A stretch of 64,000 nt of DNA from S015-6 sp964384945 (lineage in GTDB: Bacteria; Desulfobacterota; DSWW01): contig CAYLMK010000011.1 in NCBI GenBank assembly GCA_964384945.1, positions 147,049 through 211,048 of the forward strand. Direction: 5' to 3'. Below the pieces are notes generated by a model. The model saw only the letters and a list, made by a program, of their open reading frames with translations. It was not told the origin of the DNA and did no database searches. This document shows, piece after piece, positions 62,377-64,000 of the stretch. Every line of letters starts with the position of its first letter. Within the stretch, counting starts at the first letter, position 1. Made by a program: the position numbers and the translations under genes.

Positions 62377-63911
62377 GCCTGTGCGGTTCCACTCGTTTGG
62401 GGAAACTCGATCACAAACTCCGCACCACCCCACTTGCTCTCCGTCAAATACAAGAGCCCTCCGTGGTCCTGCACGATCCGGAAGCTGATCGCCAGGCCGA
62501 TTCCCATGCTGTCATTCTTGGTCGTGAAAAAGGGATCGAAGATCATTTTCCTCAAGTGGGGCGGAACTCCGGGACCGCTGTCGGAGACACGAACGAGTAT
62601 GTGACCATTCCTCACGGAAGAGGTGATCCCCAGCTCTTTGGCCTTTTCCTCGGTCTTCTCCATGGCCTCCAGCGCATTCATGATCAGATTCACAAGGACC
62701 CGCTTGATCAAGACAGGGTCCAGAGGAACTTCGGGAAGGGCCTCGCCCAAGCTCTTCACGACCTTGGCCCCGCTCTTGCGAAGGGCTGTGGAGCACAGAC
62801 CCAGGGTCTCTTCGACGAGTTCGTTCAGGTTGCATCGCTGCATCTTGGGTTCGCCCGGCCGGCTGAAATCCGTGGCCGTCTTGATAACGGATTCAATCTG
62901 GTCCGAGGAACCCCGCATCTGTTCGAGGATCCCCCGCTCCTTTTCGCGCCCCTCCTCACGCGCAAACATCCTCTGCAGCGTGGTCAAGTAGATGTTCAGG
63001 CTCGATAGCGCGTTGCGGATGTCGTGGGTAATGGCGGCCGCTATGTGTCCGAGAGAGGCCATCCTTTCCTGCATGCTCATCAGGTGGTCCAGCTCTCGCG
63101 CGTTCGTCGTATCGAGGAAGTTGAGCAACAGAGCTTCTTTCCCTTCGAAAACGAAGCGCATGGCCCGGCAGTGAACCCATTTCATCCCCAGCCTGCCCGC
63201 TGAGTCGTCCGCAGGAAAGAAGCGAAACTCCAGGGCGTCCGTCTTCGATTCTCCATGAAGCAAGGCCTCGTAGAATGATCTTGCGGACGTTGTGTCCTCC
63301 GGGTGGATATGTTTGTAATCCGTCAGCTCGAACAGCCCGGGCAGGGGCCCCAGGAGTTTCCGGTAAGCCGGGTTCGTGTAGACGATCCGGCCTTCCTGAT
63401 AGATGCAGATACCGGTGTGCAGGGATTCCACCAATTCACGGAAGTTCCTCTCACTGGCCTGCAGCGCCTCCCGGCTCTTCCGCCGCTCGGAGATGTCCCG
63501 TTCTGTCGTTGCAACCCCCATGGGGTTGCCTTCCTCGTCGAGCGCCAGGGTGACGGTCAGCCACACATCCAGCATGCGGCCGTCCCGGGCAACTCGCCGG
63601 GTTTCGAAAGATGCCACATCCTCCCCCTGCCTCAATCTGTCAGCTATGGCCAATGCCTCCGCCCACCGGTCCTTGGGAATGATCTTCCGGACATTCATTC
63701 CCAGGGCCTCCCGCCTGCTGTAGCCGTAGATTCTCTCGGCGCCGCTGTTCCAGGCACGGATCACCCCATTGAAGTCCAGCAACAGGATGGCGTCGTGGGA
63801 ACCCTGCAGAACGCTGGCCAACCGCCGTTCCATTTCCCGGGGGGGCTTGGCCCTCTTTGAGGGCTTCTTGCCTTTCAGGCTGGTTGTCTTCTTCGATTGC
63901 GGTTCTTCCAT
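62373..63911 (-). CDS. Soluble PAS-PAS sensor histidine kinase
   Basis: 512 residues, no TM helix, so a cytoplasmic sensor. Lys-rich start, PAS 1 (about 30-150; DAILLLDFNGVIRAWNSGAE), PAS 2 (about 155-275; GICIYQEGRIVYTNPAYRKL), dimerisation/phosphoacceptor helix with the His in AAITHDIRNALSSLN, and an ATPase with N-box NLIMNALEAM and FDPFFTTKNDSMGIGLA. NtrB-like. Coupled to the NtrC-type regulator by a 4-base overlap. SD GGGAG before the ATG. Confidence 0.94.
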   Translation of the reverse strand: MEEPQSKKTTSLKGKKPSKRAKPPREMERRLASVLQGSHDAILLLDFNGVIRAWNSGAERIYGYSRREALGMNVRKIIPKDRWAEALAIADRLRQGEDVASFETRRVARDGRMLDVWLTVTLALDEEGNPMGVATTERDISERRKSREALQASERNFRELVESLHTGICIYQEGRIVYTNPAYRKLLGPLPGLFELTDYKHIHPEDTTSARSFYEALLHGESKTDALEFRFFPADDSAGRLGMKWVHCRAMRFVFEGKEALLLNFLDTTNARELDHLMSMQERMASLGHIAAAITHDIRNALSSLNIYLTTLQRMFAREEGREKERGILEQMRGSSDQIESVIKTATDFSRPGEPKMQRCNLNELVEETLGLCSTALRKSGAKVVKSLGEALPEVPLDPVLIKRVLVNLIMNALEAMEKTEEKAKELGITSSVRNGHILVRVSDSGPGVPPHLRKMIFDPFFTTKNDSMGIGLAISFRIVQDHGGLLYLTESKWGGAEFVIEFPQTSGTAQA

Positions 63912-64000
63912 GGATCGGTTCTCCCAGCCTGTTGGCGCCGGAATTCTAGCCCCACTTTCGCTATTCGGGGCATGAGACAGGAAATTTAGAGGTATTCTCT

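Noticed and set aside
63912..64000. TAGAAT-type -10 upstream of the histidine kinase
   Set aside because: No -35 at a suitable distance, and the window ends too soon to judge.

Overview
The window is GC-rich, densely coded chromosomal DNA. It probably comes from an anaerobic, Desulfobacterota (deltaproteobacterial)-type bacterium. The reasons are a Tad pilus locus with an FHA-TadA fusion, a large DmdC-type acyl-CoA dehydrogenase, a BadI/MenB-like hydrolase, NtrC/sigma-54 regulation, a secreted protease with MopE-type repeats and a Cys-Gly/TM/Arg tail, and a DUF6485 protein. The taxonomic call is inference. No phage, IS element or CRISPR array was seen.

1-16 kb (mostly minus strand): a Tad/Flp pilus locus. 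In transcription order it holds a pilin-like small gene, the Flp pilin (canonical SD, sigma-54-type promoter, terminator just behind it), three TadE/TadG-like pseudopilins, CpaB, the CpaC secretin, FHA-TadA ATPase, TadB and TadC. It continues with a DUF192 protein, two more FHA proteins that each have one membrane helix, a GHMP kinase and a lipoprotein. TadZ and a prepilin peptidase are not in the window.

16-38 kb (plus strand): housekeeping genes. These are dnaA with an altered DNA-binding signature, an acyl-CoA dehydrogenase, deoB, ribF, an RluD-type pseudouridine synthase, a YfiH-type protein, rho, rpmE, prfA, prmC, murA, hisD-hisB-hisA, rpsU, dnaG, rpoD, a CAU tRNA, a coiled-coil zinc-ribbon protein and rnpB.

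38-57 kb (mixed strands): yjbQ, an AsmA protein, a TatD nuclease and a secreted papain-like protease with its own sigma-54-type promoter. Then come an SDR/lipoprotein/TPR operon, a cyclic-nucleotide-binding protein, an AI-2E family permease, a BadI/MenB-like hydrolase, hisC and a second aminotransferase. The block ends with a TGS GTPase, two small Cys-rich proteins, a SPOR protein with a near-perfect promoter, and an NRDE protein.

57-64 kb: two gene remnants lie tail to tail, a flavin oxidoreductase N-terminus and a slipin/stomatin C-terminus. After them, on the minus strand, are groES-groEL, a three-gene operon (stand-alone receiver, unknown protein, tiny zinc-finger protein) with a sigma-54-type promoter, and a soluble PAS histidine kinase/NtrC-type activator pair.

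The most striking pattern is regulatory. Three good sigma-54 promoters lie in front of the Flp pilin, the secreted protease and the receiver operon, and the window also encodes a kinase/activator pair of the kind that drives such promoters. I infer one regulon linking surface pili and a secreted protease. The link between the activator and the two distant promoters is not proven by sequence.
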